Positions 50,247 to 61,012 are shown, numbered from the stretch's first letter. The stretch: DNA of 64,000 nucleotides from Aquabacterium sp. (GCA_023266355.1 JAHFQM010000008.1:122123-186122), one strand, 5' to 3'. Numbers and translations: made by a program. The notes: generated by a model from the letters alone, not told the origin.

Positions 50247-51599
50247 GAGTTTCCGGGCACCAACCACAAGAAGGTGTTCCGGCTCTACCGTGCGCAAGGC
50301 TTGGCTGTTCGCAAGCGCAATAAAGGCAAGAAGTACCGCGGTGAACGCACGCCACTGGTGGCGGCCACCCGCGTCAATCAAACCTGGAGCCTGGACTTTG
50401 TGAGTGACTCGCTGGCCAATGGCCGACGCATCAAGTGCCTGACCATCCCTGACGACTTCACCCATGAATGCATTGACATCCCTGTGGACCTGTCCATGCC
50501 TGGCGCATACGTCACCCGCATCCTGGATCAAGCCGCACGGTTCAGGGGCTACCCAGAGGCCATCAGAACGGACAACGGCCCGGAGTTCACATGCAGAGCC
50601 TTCATGGCATGGATGCAAGCACGAGGCATTCAACACATCCTGATTCAGCCTGGCAAACCCACCCAGAACGCCTACATCGAGAGCTTCAACGGCAAGTTCA
50701 GGGACGAATGCCTCAACGAGAACTGGTTCGAATCCCTGGCCCAGGCTCGCGAGGTCATCGCCATCTGGCGTCAAGACTACAACGAGGTGCGACCGCACGG
50801 AACGATTGGACGGATATCCGTTGACATCGACGTGGTCTACACGCCATGGGACACCCCGCGAGAGCAAGCCCTCAACGAAATCGCGAGTGAAATGGAGGCC
50901 ATTGCAGCCAGGGCGACCAAGTTGGGGCTGAACGCACGCAAGGTACGAAGCAAAGACCTTGCTGAGACCAAGCTCCTGATCGAGAACGACGACAGTCAGG
51001 TGAAGGTCGAGGTCAACGTGGTGTTCAGAGGCACGGTGTTGCCGGTTGAGAGGCGCCCCCTGATGCCCAAGACAGCTGACATGTTCAGTGTGGAAGTGGC
51101 GTTGCCAGTGTTGGCCACGGCGGAACTCTATGGCAGCAAGTTGGTGGCAGCCATGGATTGTCAGCATCCACGGGACTTGTTTGACGTGTGGCAGATGTTC
51201 GAATCAGGCGAGTTCACGGATGCTGCGGTTGAGTGCTTTGTGACATACCTGGCCGGGCACAACCGACCAACGCATGAGGTGCTGTTTGGGAATGAAAAAG
51301 ACATTGAGGCGGAGTACCACAACAACTTCGTTGGCATGACAACGGAGCCCGTCACCCTAGAAACACTTTTGGCTGCCAGAGACCGATTGCGCAGAGAGTT
51401 GCCTCAGCGCTTGACTGCTGTGCAAAGGCAGTTTTTGAGCGGCCTGGCACAAGCACAACCCGACTGGTCATTGCTGGCCTGCCCACATGCGGCAGAACTG
51501 CCGGCACTTCGTTGGAAGCTGGCAAATCTCCAGACGTTCAAAGAGCGGCGTCCTGAAGACTTTGAAAGCCAAGCCAGGAAATTGGCCGGATTGTTGTAA
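50247..51599 (+). pseudogene. IS3 OrfB - AbiEii chimera
   Basis: One open frame joins two broken genes. The first part (to about 50813) is an IS3-type OrfB: TNHKKVFRLYRAQGLAVRKR, TWSLDFVSDSL, EAIRTDNGPEF and NAYIESFNGKFRDECLNENW, up to RPHGTIGR. From about 50814 it continues as the C-terminal two-thirds of an AbiEii-type nucleotidyltransferase: VDIDVVYTPW, DLAETKLLIENDD, VVFRGTVLPVERRPLMP, YGSKLVAAMDCQHPRDLFDV and a long helical tail ending KLAGLL. The AbiEii part lacks its N-terminal GG/S motif. The upstream reading frame lies inside the inverted IS3 copy. No antitoxin gene is next to it. Confidence 0.8.
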
Positions 51600-52115
51600 T
51601 TGCCGTGTTGATGGGGTGCACCGGGACTGGGCTTTTTGTTCGCCACCAGTGAGCGTCAGCTCAAGGCTGTCTGCCGGTAGCTTGGAGACGGCGAAAGTCG
51701 GTGATAGCCGAAACCTCTCTCACCCAATCAGGCGGCTCGACTGGCGACTTCGACTTCGTTTAGGAGCCAACCGTTGGCCCAGGGCATTGATGATGAGCGG
51801 CGTGCGGGATGCGGCCACAGTGCCCGGTCGGCAGGACGCGACCCGCTACGGTCCGTCGGCCTGTTGACGTCACCGGCGATAACCGACGCGATCTTGGTCA
51901 GTCGGTGTAAGTCATCGTGCCACCGATGCACGGAACAATCCCGTCGCCGGGGCCCGAACACGGTCGCCATGGCTGCTACCGCAATTCTCATAGATTGGCT
52001 ATCGGTCCAAACTTCGCCCAGACAGCGGTGAGAATGGGCGGAATATGGGGAGGCGGCATATGTTCCGCCGAGGATCACATCACGCACGGTACTGCTTGGC
52101 GGAGCGCTCACAACA
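51600..52115. other. 516-bp gap, no convincing gene
   Basis: Short open frames exist on both strands, but none has a recognisable product or ribosome site. A GGAG before the NERD gene is at about 52097-52100. Confidence 0.5.
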
Positions 52116-53874
52116 ATGAAAATCGACATCATCAGCAGCGACGGTATCCACGCTTCGGAGAAGGAGGCGCTGGAGCGCATGCGCCAAGCGTTCAACGCTT
52201 CCGACTTCAGCCAGAAGTGGCATGGCTATGCCGGCTTCATGATGATGGACACCACATACCGGGACCGCGAAATCGATCTCGTGCTCCTGACCCACGACCG
52301 TCTACTGATCGTCGAGCTCAAGAAGTGGCGCGGCAAGATTGAGCCCATGCAGGACCACTGGTTGCGCGATGGTGACGACATGGGGCGCTCGCCGGTCAAG
52401 GTGCTCGCCGACAAGTGGAAGATCCTGTCGTCGAAGATCCAGGCGCGGCTGCAGGCACCGGCGAAGGCCGTCTACATCGATTACCGGGTCGTGATGTGTG
52501 GCAGCGCCGATTTTTCGGCGATCCCGCAGGACGAGAAGTCGTTCGTGCTGACGCTCGATCAGTTCCTGCGGATAGCCAAGCAGGGCGGCTATCGCCAGGA
52601 GTTCGGCGAGCTGCGGGCCGGCAAACCGAACAGGTATGTGCAGACCTTCACACCGTTCTTTCGCGGCAAGGATTTCCGGCCTTCGGGCTTTTCCTTCAAC
52701 AACTTCCAGATCATCGGCGAGGCGACATTTCCGCATCCTGAGGGCTTGTACAAGGAGTACAAGTCGGTCAAGAAGGACGACCAGCGGCACGAGGCGCTGC
52801 TGCGCCGCTGGGATTTCTCGGCGCTGGCCGGCATCGCCGACACGGTGGATGAGCGCGCGCGCATTGCGCTGCGCGAGCACAAGGTTCTCGGCTTCATTCA
52901 TGAACAGAGCGAACAGCTCGACGGCGTCGTCCTGCAACCGATACGACTGGGTCATCGTGGATGAGGCCGCCCGCGCCACGCCGGGTGAACTGGCCGTCGC
53001 GATCCAGTCCGGCCGACGAGTACTGCTGGTCGGAGACCATCGGCAGTTGCCGCCGCACTATGCGGAGCCTGTCGTGCGAAAGATCGCCGTCGAGCTCAAA
53101 TGGCCGGACCGCACGGCGCTGACGCGCAGCGATTTCGAGCGAGCTTTCGAGTCCGACTACGGTCGACAGGTCGGGGCGACGTTGCGCACCCAGTACCGGA
53201 TGGCGCCACCGATCGGTGAGTTGGTGTCGGCGTGCTTCTACCCGGTGCCGCTGGCGCCTGGGCGCGGCGACCCAGCGCCGTGGTACGACCATCTGCCCGA
53301 GCGCATTCGCTCCATCGTGACCTGGATCGACACCTCCGACGCCGGGCGTGAGGCCCATGATCGGCCGAAGAGCCCGGGCTTCGACAACGGCTACGAAGCG
53401 CGCGAAATCATCAACCTATTGCGGTCAATCTGCACTGGAGGTAACTTCATTCAAGCACTAATGCATAACAGCGCCGAAGACGAGAAGCCCATCGGAGTGA
53501 TCTGCATGTACGCTGAGCAGGAACGCTTGCTGGTGCGCCTGCTTAGCGAGCAGGACTGGGCCACCGGCTATCGGCGGCTGATCAAGATCGACACTGTCGA
53601 CAGCTACCAGGGCAAGGAGAACCGGATCATCATCGTCGCGACGACGCGGAACAACCCGCGGTTCGAACAAGGCTTTCTGAGCAGCCGCGAACGTGTAAAC
53701 GTTGCGATATCGCGTGCCATGGATCGGCTGGTGATCGTTGGCGCCGCTCGAATGTGGCGCGAGCGGCATCAGGCCTCGCCCTTGGGCAGGGTGCTGGCCC
53801 ACATTGAGCAACACCGGGATGCGGGCCGGTACGCGCTGGTGCAAGCCTCCAGCATCGAAGAGGGAAAAACATGA
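52116..53874 (+). pseudogene. NERD-helicase gene with internal deletion and frame change
   Basis: The 5' frame (52116 to about 52930) gives a NERD nuclease-like domain: RDREIDLVLLTHDRLLIVEL and KKWRG (residues about 50-75, with the Asp, Glu, Lys of the restriction-like fold), then HKVLGFIHEQSEQLDGVVLQ. It then jumps, in another frame, to YDWVIVDEAARATPGE, VGDHRQLPP, DTVDSYQGKENRIIIVATTR and VAISRAMDRLVIVGAARMW, motifs II, III, V and VI of an SF1 helicase, ending at 53874. Motif I and the region between (in relatives a protein-kinase-like part) are missing. The gene is almost certainly dead. Its stop overlaps the next gene (ATGA), so the pair was an operon. Confidence 0.8.
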
Positions 53875-54684
53875 TCACCGTCGAGGAAAAGCTGCTGAGG
53901 GACCGGCTCGCGGTCGATGAGATCACCTTCGCTATTCCGGCGCAGAGCTTCGCGATCTCGTGTGCGATCAGCGCAGAGGAGGCGCTGCCGGTGGTCACGG
54001 AGTTCGCGTTGCGCATCGCGTACGTTTGCGGCAGCCTGAGCCCGACGCAGATTCAAGAGTTCTTCGGCTTCTCCTCAAAGGAAACCGATGCCGTGATCCA
54101 GGCGTTGTTGAGTGAACGCTTGATTCAGTGGAACGACGACCAACTCGAACTCACGAGTTACGCGTTGGCACGTTTTCAGGACAGCTCCGACAATCTGCCG
54201 CGGTTCTTCAAGATTCAGGATTGGAGCGCGGAGGTCGTGTTCGACCTCATCAGCTTCAGTCCTGCCGGTCGGACAAGCCGATTGAGGCGGAGCGTCGCGC
54301 GAGCGACTGTCGGTCTACTGGGATCAATTCCCGCAACTCTTTGGCACCGAAATTTCCCTCTTGAATGGCAACCTTGAACTGCTCCTGATCCCGGAGCGGC
54401 TGGTGTGCGTGATGTACCACTTTCATCTGGCGCACCAGGCAATCGCGGTTCCCATTGGCTTCATGTCGTCGCACCCGGACCACTTGCGTGCAGCAGGAGC
54501 TCTCGTGTCCGGACGTGTCCGTGTCAAGCCGGGCACATTCGTGGCAGCCGGGGATGATGGCGGAGGGCAGGCGACACAGGACTTGGTGCGGCTAATCGAT
54601 CGACTGTCGGAGTCGTCAACGGCGGCGATGCCGACCAAACACGGACGACCCCGATTGACGTTGAAGCGCCCTCCTGCAGGCTGA
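53871..54684 (+). pseudogene. Unknown partner of the NERD-helicase, frame-shifted
   Basis: The gene starts with the ATG overlapping the helicase stop and reads MITVEEKLLRDRLAVDEITF. It is helical, has a winged-helix-like part (LSPTQIQEFFGFSSKETDAV) and continues to DLISFSPAGR near 54270. The intact continuation appears to lie in other frames: SDKPIEAERRAS in one, then VYWDQFPQLFGTEISLLNGN and LVCVMYHFHLAHQAIAVPIG in the next, ending at 54684. Two frame changes within about 35 bases explain this. I know no family for it. Its role is probably tied to the NERD helicase. Confidence 0.6.
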
Positions 54685-55044
54685 CTTAACAGGCTCCTGC
54701 GGCAAGGCCGCAATCTGCAGCCGGCAAAGGCTCGTCAGTTTGCTTTGTGCTCGACCGCGGCTGCTTAAGCGGTTGAAGCGATTTGCCTGATCGCGTTGCG
54801 AGGGCGAGCACCTTCAGTGCCTTGAAGCCAGTTGATGTTGCCATACTTAACCGGAGATTCGACCGACAGATATACGGCACACAGTTGCAGTGCAACGGTT
54901 CGGCGTCCCAGACCGCAACCGATGCAGTGCCGACATCCGCCGCAACTCGGCGAACTTCAGCAGTGGGTCGGGGTGCTGCCAAATGGTTGAAGGAGTTGCA
55001 AGCGCACCTGAGTGCCTGTAGCCTGATCGGAGCGAGGTGCTTAC
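54685..55044. other. 360-bp gap, no convincing gene
   Basis: Both strands have short open frames without ribosome sites. Nothing recognisable is seen. Confidence 0.5.
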
Positions 55045-55371
55045 ATGCGAAAACTGCTTTTCATCGGCTTTGTTACGTTGGGCGCATTGGTTGGCTTGCT
55101 AGCCTCAGCAAAAGACGACTGGGCTACACGGATTGTCATGATGGGCATTGGCGCGCTCTTTGGGGCGCCACTGGGTGCAGCCGTGACCAGTCGGGTAAAG
55201 AATATGCGCCATGCAGGCACAGATGAGAACGAGTCTGAACTGCCTGGAACGAGCACGTCCTCAAAAGATCTGAGTGCGAACTATTGGCGTGACAAGGGAT
55301 ACCCGCCATTGATGAAGCCGACTGATGCTGAGCCGGACATGCACATGTTCGATCCCGATAAGTTGGGATGA
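55045..55371 (+). CDS. Small two-helix membrane protein next to traG
   Basis: The 108-aa product has two hydrophobic stretches (LLFIGFVTLGALVGLLASA and IVMMGIGALFGAPLGAAV), then a polar tail with NYWRDKGYPPLMKP. It is convergent with traG, with the two stop codons immediately adjacent (55371 and 55372). I do not recognise a family. Position suggests part of the conjugation module, for example an entry-exclusion or accessory membrane protein, but this is inference. Confidence 0.6.
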   Translation: MRKLLFIGFVTLGALVGLLASAKDDWATRIVMMGIGALFGAPLGAAVTSRVKNMRHAGTDENESELPGTSTSSKDLSANYWRDKGYPPLMKPTDAEPDMHMFDPDKLG

Positions 55372-58140
55372 TCACTTCTTCAGCAGGTCTTTCACAGCAT
55401 CTTTGACATTGTCCACAGATGCCCCCGCGTCTTTGGCAACTTGTTTGCTCGATTGCTTGAGCAGAGAGCGTGTGGATGACAGTGTTCCATCTTCAGCTCT
55501 GATGAGCTCGGATTTGGTGTCGAATTCTGAGCGGCTCGCATCGACTTGGCCTTTAATCCGTGCCCCTTGCGTTTGTACTTCCTCTCTTGTGGCCGTTGGG
55601 ACGGCGGGTTGCTGTTTGACGCGCAGCCCTTTTGGGGCTCTGAGAACCTGTTGTTCGTTGTTCTGCCTATGTGCATTGATGTCAGGATTTAGCCGCGCAT
55701 TGCGGCGCTCCTGAGAGTGTTGCCTGTCCAGATCAGGAAATGACGCAGGCAATGCGGTGCCATCAGAAAATGTCCGATTGGGACGGAGAGACTGTCTGGC
55801 CAATTCTGCTTCCATCAATGTGTGGGCCGCAGCACTGTCGCCGCCATACTGTTCGGCATATCGAGTGAACATGGCTAGGTTGTGGGGATCTTGTGCGATG
55901 TCAATGGAGATCGTCTCGCCTCGCTCGTAAGCGGTTGACACCCTTTCGGCGAATGCTGTTCTCTCGGCTAGGCTGGCTTCAGCCCTCTCAGTGCGTGATG
56001 TCGTTGACGACAGTCGAGATGACATGTCTCTGGCCTGCTTGGAATCGTTGGAGATCAGGCTGCTGAAGCTTTCGTCTCTAGAAACGCGGTCGCCAAATTG
56101 CTTGAATTCAGCCAACTGCTCGCTGCTCATGCTGCCAAGAACCTTCTGTTCCTGCGCGGATATGCCTGAAAGATAGCTCTTGTCTGCGCGCGCACTCAAT
56201 TTTCCACCAGCCACACGGTTGTTAAAGCCGAGTTGCGCTGATGCCCCAAATGCAATGGTGGCGACCTGCGTTTGCGTCAAACCAGTGCTGTCAGCAACGC
56301 TCTTGGTGATCTGATCAAGTTTGTTCAATGTCTCGCCGACCTGTTCAAAGCTACTTTTGGCAGATCCGCTGCTGCTTTTGGATGAGCGCATTGAGCTGAG
56401 TCCACGGCTCAATGCTTCGGTAAGAACTGCGGAGCGATCCGAACTGGCAGCCAAGGCTTCGCTGCGTGCAGCAGTGACCTGCCTGCTCGCGTCGGACACA
56501 TCCTGTTCAGACACCCGCATGGACACCACCCGCGAAGCAAACCCCTGGTTGCGCAGCAAGCTGACGGCAGTTCGCCCGGTCAGGCTGTTCGACGAAAAGG
56601 TGTTGCCACTGAGGTCATTTTGCCAACTGCTCATGAACGCCGAGGTTCGGTTAGGTGCCAGTTGTGCCTGGTCCATGGCGACGTTGCCCATGTTCATGTT
56701 GCCGGTGGCAGCAGATGCTGTGCTGCCGGTCAGCATGCTTTGCAGGCCGGACAAGCCACCCACCAGGGCGGTCCCGACACCCTCCATCTTCTTCAAAGCT
56801 GCCCAGGCAATGACAGGAATGCTGATCGCAAGGTAGCCCACAACAGCCTCACCCGAGATAGCGCCCGAATAGATCGTCGAGGCGGTTCGCAAAGACAGGG
56901 CCTTGGTGCCCGAGCCGATGTCTGAAGCCGCAGCCAGATCGTAGGCCGCGTAGATGGACGCCATGTAGTTCAACCCCGCGTACAGCGGGGGCCACAGTTG
57001 GATCCAGATCAGGATGCCGGCGTAGCCTTTGAAGGCCAGCATCGTGTCGCGCCCGCTGGTCAGCAGCAAGAGCAGCACCATCAAGGGGAACATTGCGTAG
57101 GTGAGCGCTTCAATGACGTTGCGGAACACGGGCAGGGCTTGCTCGGCCACCTTACCGTTGTTGATCCACGCGGCGTTCTGCTGAGCGACGGCTTGTGCCC
57201 GGCCAACGGCCAGCACCATGGCCGCTGGATCATTGACCTTCTGCCCAACGATGGTGCTGGTGTCGTTGATTGCATTGAGCATGGCACTTTGGCGGATCAG
57301 GTCGGCAGCGGTGGTGGCCGCATCGGCGATGTTGTTCTTGATGTACGCCTGCTGAATCTGATTGGCGATGACAGCTGCGGCAGCAGCACCAGGCAGGGTG
57401 GGGTTCAACTCGAAGGCCAGGCGACCCTGAATCTGGTTGATCTGCGCTGGCAGTCGGCCATTGAGGTTTGTGTAGATGTTCGGGCAGGTGTCCACATCGA
57501 TGCCCGCAGCGCTGGTGACCGTGCTGAAGCGCGCAGGATTGGGCGTGGCCATGAGGGGCCAGACATCTGCGGATGTCGAGAACACGGCAGGACCAATCGT
57601 GCCGTCGATGAGGTCATACATCGTGCAGTTGTGGATGAAGTTGATCAGGTCGGTGCGGAAGTTGGGATCCTGGAATGTCACCTTGCTGGTGCTCCTGATC
57701 AGCCGGTTGCCAAACATCAGGCCGTTCTTCTCGTAGGTGAGTTCGCTGGGCAAGGCGCCTGGGCCGGGAATGGTCTGGAAGGCGGTTTCGAACAGGCCTG
57801 TCAGGGTGTGGCCAATGGTGCTGGTGATGCTGCCGAGCATGACCATGCCGAAGGGCACGTTGGCCACGACCTTGACCGGGGCACCGCCTGTCTTGTCCAC
57901 GATGCCCACGGTCGCCCTGGGCAGGATCAGGATGGAGAACACCAGCAGCACCGTGCCCAGCCACTTCCAGCCTTGCAGCTTCTCAGGGGCGAAGGCGTAG
58001 GCGATCAGGGCGGCCACGAAGCCGCAGAATGCCACGGCGGCAACAGCCGACATGTAGTCGCCTGAGCCGTGGATGGCCGCTGCTGCATTGAAGACGCCGA
58101 ACAGGCTGTCCGCGTTCTGGTAGGCGTAGATCTCCCACAT
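55372..58140 (-). CDS. traG: Conjugal transfer protein TraG
   Basis: The 922-aa product has several hydrophobic helices in the N-terminal half (for example residues about 30-60, 60-80, 95-120 and 340-480). A long Ser/Gln/Ala-rich C-terminal part forms a coiled or periplasmic domain. This is the layout of F-type TraG, which stabilises mating pairs and takes part in entry exclusion. It is the last gene of the minus-strand operon behind traH (24-bp gap). Confidence 0.88.
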   Translation of the reverse strand: MWEIYAYQNADSLFGVFNAAAAIHGSGDYMSAVAAVAFCGFVAALIAYAFAPEKLQGWKWLGTVLLVFSILILPRATVGIVDKTGGAPVKVVANVPFGMVMLGSITSTIGHTLTGLFETAFQTIPGPGALPSELTYEKNGLMFGNRLIRSTSKVTFQDPNFRTDLINFIHNCTMYDLIDGTIGPAVFSTSADVWPLMATPNPARFSTVTSAAGIDVDTCPNIYTNLNGRLPAQINQIQGRLAFELNPTLPGAAAAAVIANQIQQAYIKNNIADAATTAADLIRQSAMLNAINDTSTIVGQKVNDPAAMVLAVGRAQAVAQQNAAWINNGKVAEQALPVFRNVIEALTYAMFPLMVLLLLLTSGRDTMLAFKGYAGILIWIQLWPPLYAGLNYMASIYAAYDLAAASDIGSGTKALSLRTASTIYSGAISGEAVVGYLAISIPVIAWAALKKMEGVGTALVGGLSGLQSMLTGSTASAATGNMNMGNVAMDQAQLAPNRTSAFMSSWQNDLSGNTFSSNSLTGRTAVSLLRNQGFASRVVSMRVSEQDVSDASRQVTAARSEALAASSDRSAVLTEALSRGLSSMRSSKSSSGSAKSSFEQVGETLNKLDQITKSVADSTGLTQTQVATIAFGASAQLGFNNRVAGGKLSARADKSYLSGISAQEQKVLGSMSSEQLAEFKQFGDRVSRDESFSSLISNDSKQARDMSSRLSSTTSRTERAEASLAERTAFAERVSTAYERGETISIDIAQDPHNLAMFTRYAEQYGGDSAAAHTLMEAELARQSLRPNRTFSDGTALPASFPDLDRQHSQERRNARLNPDINAHRQNNEQQVLRAPKGLRVKQQPAVPTATREEVQTQGARIKGQVDASRSEFDTKSELIRAEDGTLSSTRSLLKQSSKQVAKDAGASVDNVKDAVKDLLKK

Positions 58141-58164
58141 GGCACCCCCTGTGGTCGGTGAAGG

Positions 58165-59622
58165 TCAACGAGCCATGTAAGCAGCCTGCTGCCCGAGCAT
58201 GTCCATCACGTGCTGCGGCATGCTGGATCGCAATTGCCGCTCCAACTGTTCCAGGTGGCTGGAGACAGCTCGGTAAGAGCCGACCTTCTGATACAGGAGG
58301 TTCTTCTCTTGAGAGAGTTGCTGCAGCATGACCAGGGCGCGTTGACGAATCTGGACCGCCTGTTCGCGCTGTGTCTTTTGCAGTTGATAGTCCTTGTCGA
58401 GCGCAGCCAAGCCGACGCGCAGATTGCGCTCCAGGAACACATAGGCATAGTCCGCTGCGATCACGTCGCGGTATTGGGCGATGAGGCTGTCCGCCAGGCC
58501 CGATCCTGGGATGGTCGCGCCCACCGACAGCATTTTGTAGACCGGCTCGGTGGTCTGGTTGACGAAACCGACTTCTGCCGAGTTGTTGGGAATGGCGGTC
58601 CGGGTGGCGATTTTTTCCGCGATGGAGCGCATCAGTGCCTCGACTTTGGCGGTGAATGGCGTGTGTGTGTAGGTGGTGTTGAGGGTCACGGCATCACAGT
58701 TCACGTAGTCATTGCACTTGAGCAGGTGCTGGGTGACGTTCACGCCAGCGCCAGCACTTTGCCCATAAAGCAACTGGCTGATCGAGGTGAGTGTGGCGGC
58801 GATGGGTTCAGGGTCGCGAGCGGCTTCTTCCGGCTGGTAAATGACGGTGCCCACCATGCTCATGATCAGTTCACGCTCCTGATCGTCCAGGGAGACCCCG
58901 GTGTACTTCAGGGCCTTCCAGGTCAGGTTGCCCACGAAGGGCGCCTTGTTGCGCACATTGGCATCGCCTGAGGTGCGAGCCGAGGCGAGGATGCTGGGCC
59001 GGTCGGAAGCGCAACGCCTGCGCGCCGCGTCACGGTCGCTTTCCATGCCCATCTCGATGGCGAGGTCGGCGCAGGTCTCCTGCGAGCTGTACCCCGTGGC
59101 CTCGGCCGCCGTGCTGACGATGGCTTTGGCTGTTTCGCAGGAGTTGATGCGGGCGTTGTTGATCCAGGTCTCCAGACCCTTGGCCCATTTGCTCAAGCCA
59201 CCCAGGAGTGGTGAGACGGCTTCCAGTGCAAGTTGAAAGGCGATGCCCGGTAGGGCCGCGGTGATGTTCTTGAGCATGTTCTTGAACTCGGTGGCCGAGA
59301 TGTGCGAGAACGATCCGCCGAACACATCGATGCCACCGCAGCCCGCCTTGGCGCTGGGGAACTGAATGGCGGCGAGTTGGTACACCTTGTTGGGGGAGCG
59401 CATGAACAGACTGCCGCCGGTGTAGGTGTTCATGGTCTGACCACGGAAGGCGCCAGGTGCGGTGTAGTTGCCAATGGCCCCCAGGTTGTTGAACATGCTG
59501 TTCACTTCGGCATTGAGGTCCCCGGCGTGCAGAGGCAGCGGCGATGCGATGACCAGCACGGCCATCAGGGTGGCGACTAGTCGTCTCCAGAGCGGTGCCG
59601 TCGGCGTGGGTGTCTGAATCAT
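58165..59622 (-). CDS. traH: Conjugal transfer pilus assembly protein TraH
   Basis: The 485-aa product has a signal peptide (LWRRLVATLMAVLVIASPLPLHAG). It then shows LNAEVNSMFNNLGAIGNYTA, GGSLFMRSPNKVYQLAAIQF, GGIDVFGGSFSHISATEFK and a coiled C-terminal part (LERNLRVGLAALDKDYQLQ). These are the conserved features of F-type TraH, a periplasmic protein for pilus extension. It is between traF and traG with gaps of about 9 and 24 bp. Confidence 0.92.
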   Translation of the reverse strand: MIQTPTPTAPLWRRLVATLMAVLVIASPLPLHAGDLNAEVNSMFNNLGAIGNYTAPGAFRGQTMNTYTGGSLFMRSPNKVYQLAAIQFPSAKAGCGGIDVFGGSFSHISATEFKNMLKNITAALPGIAFQLALEAVSPLLGGLSKWAKGLETWINNARINSCETAKAIVSTAAEATGYSSQETCADLAIEMGMESDRDAARRRCASDRPSILASARTSGDANVRNKAPFVGNLTWKALKYTGVSLDDQERELIMSMVGTVIYQPEEAARDPEPIAATLTSISQLLYGQSAGAGVNVTQHLLKCNDYVNCDAVTLNTTYTHTPFTAKVEALMRSIAEKIATRTAIPNNSAEVGFVNQTTEPVYKMLSVGATIPGSGLADSLIAQYRDVIAADYAYVFLERNLRVGLAALDKDYQLQKTQREQAVQIRQRALVMLQQLSQEKNLLYQKVGSYRAVSSHLEQLERQLRSSMPQHVMDMLGQQAAYMAR

Positions 59623-59631
59623 GATCTGCTC

Positions 59632-60567
59632 CTATTGAAGAACGACTTGCCTGTTCACGCTGGGCAACATGGCCTGGGCAGCAGGTGTGCTCACCGTGGT
59701 GATGCGCTCCAGCAATTCGGATTCGGACAGCACGCCAAAGCCAATGGGTGTGATTTGCCCGGTGTAGGGCTGGGCGAGAAACACCGCTGGCACCTGGGTG
59801 ATCTTCAGGGTGTTGGCGATGCCGTTGTCGGCTCGGGCATCTGCAAAGCCAGGCATGGGGCCGCCATCCACGCTGATGGCCACCACCTTGATGCCGTGGC
59901 GCGCCTCGAAGGCCGTCAGCGTGGGGGCGAAGGCGTGGCAGTACGGGCAGTCACTGCGGAAGAAGAAGAACAGGACGTGGTCCTTGCCCAGTGAGGTGAT
60001 GGACTGGGAACGGCTGAGCAACTGGTCCCGGTCGAACACCTCCAGCGCCTTGGCGTTGACTGGGCGGCCATGGACGGTGGGGTCCAGCTCCGGTGTGGCC
60101 CAGGCGACGCGCTGGGCGACGTCGGCGAAGTAGGACGCTCTGGCCACAACCTTGGCCTCCAGTTCCATGTAGCGGCGCACATTGGCCTCGGTCGGCCGCA
60201 TGATCGCAATGTTGCGGTAGGACTCGACAGCCTTTTGCAGCCGCTCGAATTCGACCAACTCTGGCGCTCTGGCCGGGCGGGTTGATGGTGTGGGGGCCGC
60301 TGGTGACGTGGGCGGTGGCAGGGCGGGCGTCTTGGGTTGAGCCGCAGGTGTGTCGCGGACCTCGGGTTCGGGGTCTTCGTAGAAGTGCCATCCTCGCCAT
60401 GCATCTGACCAGTAAGGCGCGGCAATGGGCTCGTCCGGCTTGGACGAGGCTTGCGCTTGTGCCTCGGGCGCTGCGTTGAGGCAAGCGAAGCCGAGGAGGG
60501 CCATGCTGGCAAGGAGTCTGAAAAGACCTGAGCGAGACGCCCATGACGGGCGAGATGGGCGAGGCAT
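59632..60567 (-). CDS. traF: Conjugal transfer protein TraF (thioredoxin-like)
   Basis: The 311-aa product has a signal sequence (LFRLLASMALLGFACLNAAP), a Pro-rich linker and a thioredoxin-fold C-terminal domain with FRSDCPYCHAFAPTLTAFE, so here the CxxC is present. Some F-type TraF proteins have lost it. The role is disulphide formation and pilus assembly in the periplasm. The ATG at 60567 has GGGGAG upstream and lies one base after the stop of the unknown gene. A longer frame begins at 60675. Confidence 0.92.
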   Translation of the reverse strand: MPRPSRPSWASRSGLFRLLASMALLGFACLNAAPEAQAQASSKPDEPIAAPYWSDAWRGWHFYEDPEPEVRDTPAAQPKTPALPPPTSPAAPTPSTRPARAPELVEFERLQKAVESYRNIAIMRPTEANVRRYMELEAKVVARASYFADVAQRVAWATPELDPTVHGRPVNAKALEVFDRDQLLSRSQSITSLGKDHVLFFFFRSDCPYCHAFAPTLTAFEARHGIKVVAISVDGGPMPGFADARADNGIANTLKITQVPAVFLAQPYTGQITPIGFGVLSESELLERITTVSTPAAQAMLPSVNRQVVLQ

Positions 60568-60568
60568 G

Positions 60569-61012
60569 TCAATCTCCCCATTGCAACGACTTGGGCGGCA
60601 AGCCATCGAGGCAGTAGTTGATCCCGAACTCGATGGATTGTTTGCGAGGGGCCTGGGCACCAGGCAACCAGACACCGTCTTGCCAGAAGGTCACCTTCAG
60701 GCGGCTGCAACCAGGCTGGCGGTAGCGCTTGTCGGTGGTGACGTCGATGGAGATGGGGGTGTTGGCCTTGAAGCGCTGGCTGATGGCGTCGGCAGATTCG
60801 CCTGTCAGCGTGCCGTGCGCCTGTCCGTCTGGCGCTTGCAGTGCCATCACCATCAGCACCCTGGCGTCCTTGACAGGCATGCGACCGACGAACGGATCGG
60901 GCGATCGCTCAGGCGTTTGCGTTTGTGTTTGTGCTTGGCAAGTCAATGCAAATGCCATCGCCATCGCCGTGATGGCATTGAACTTGATCGGTGTCCTGAG
61001 ATGCTGTGTCAT
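60569..61012 (-). CDS. Exported 147-aa protein between traN and traF
   Basis: The product starts MTQHLRTPIKFNAITAMAMA, with a signal peptide ending near QAQTQ, and goes on to DARVLMVMALQA, CSRLKVTFWQ and INYCLDGLPPKSLQWGD, with two cysteines that could form a disulphide. The ATG overlaps the traN stop in ATGA. In F the trbE gene sits in this place, but this protein is not similar in plan. I do not recognise it. By position it belongs to the periplasmic part of the secretion system. Confidence 0.7.
   Translation of the reverse strand: MTQHLRTPIKFNAITAMAMAFALTCQAQTQTQTPERSPDPFVGRMPVKDARVLMVMALQAPDGQAHGTLTGESADAISQRFKANTPISIDVTTDKRYRQPGCSRLKVTFWQDGVWLPGAQAPRKQSIEFGINYCLDGLPPKSLQWGD

Noticed and set aside
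51600..52115. Open frames of 80-155 codons in the gap before the NERD gene
   Set aside because: No ribosome sites, no known motifs and biased composition. They are probably chance frames.
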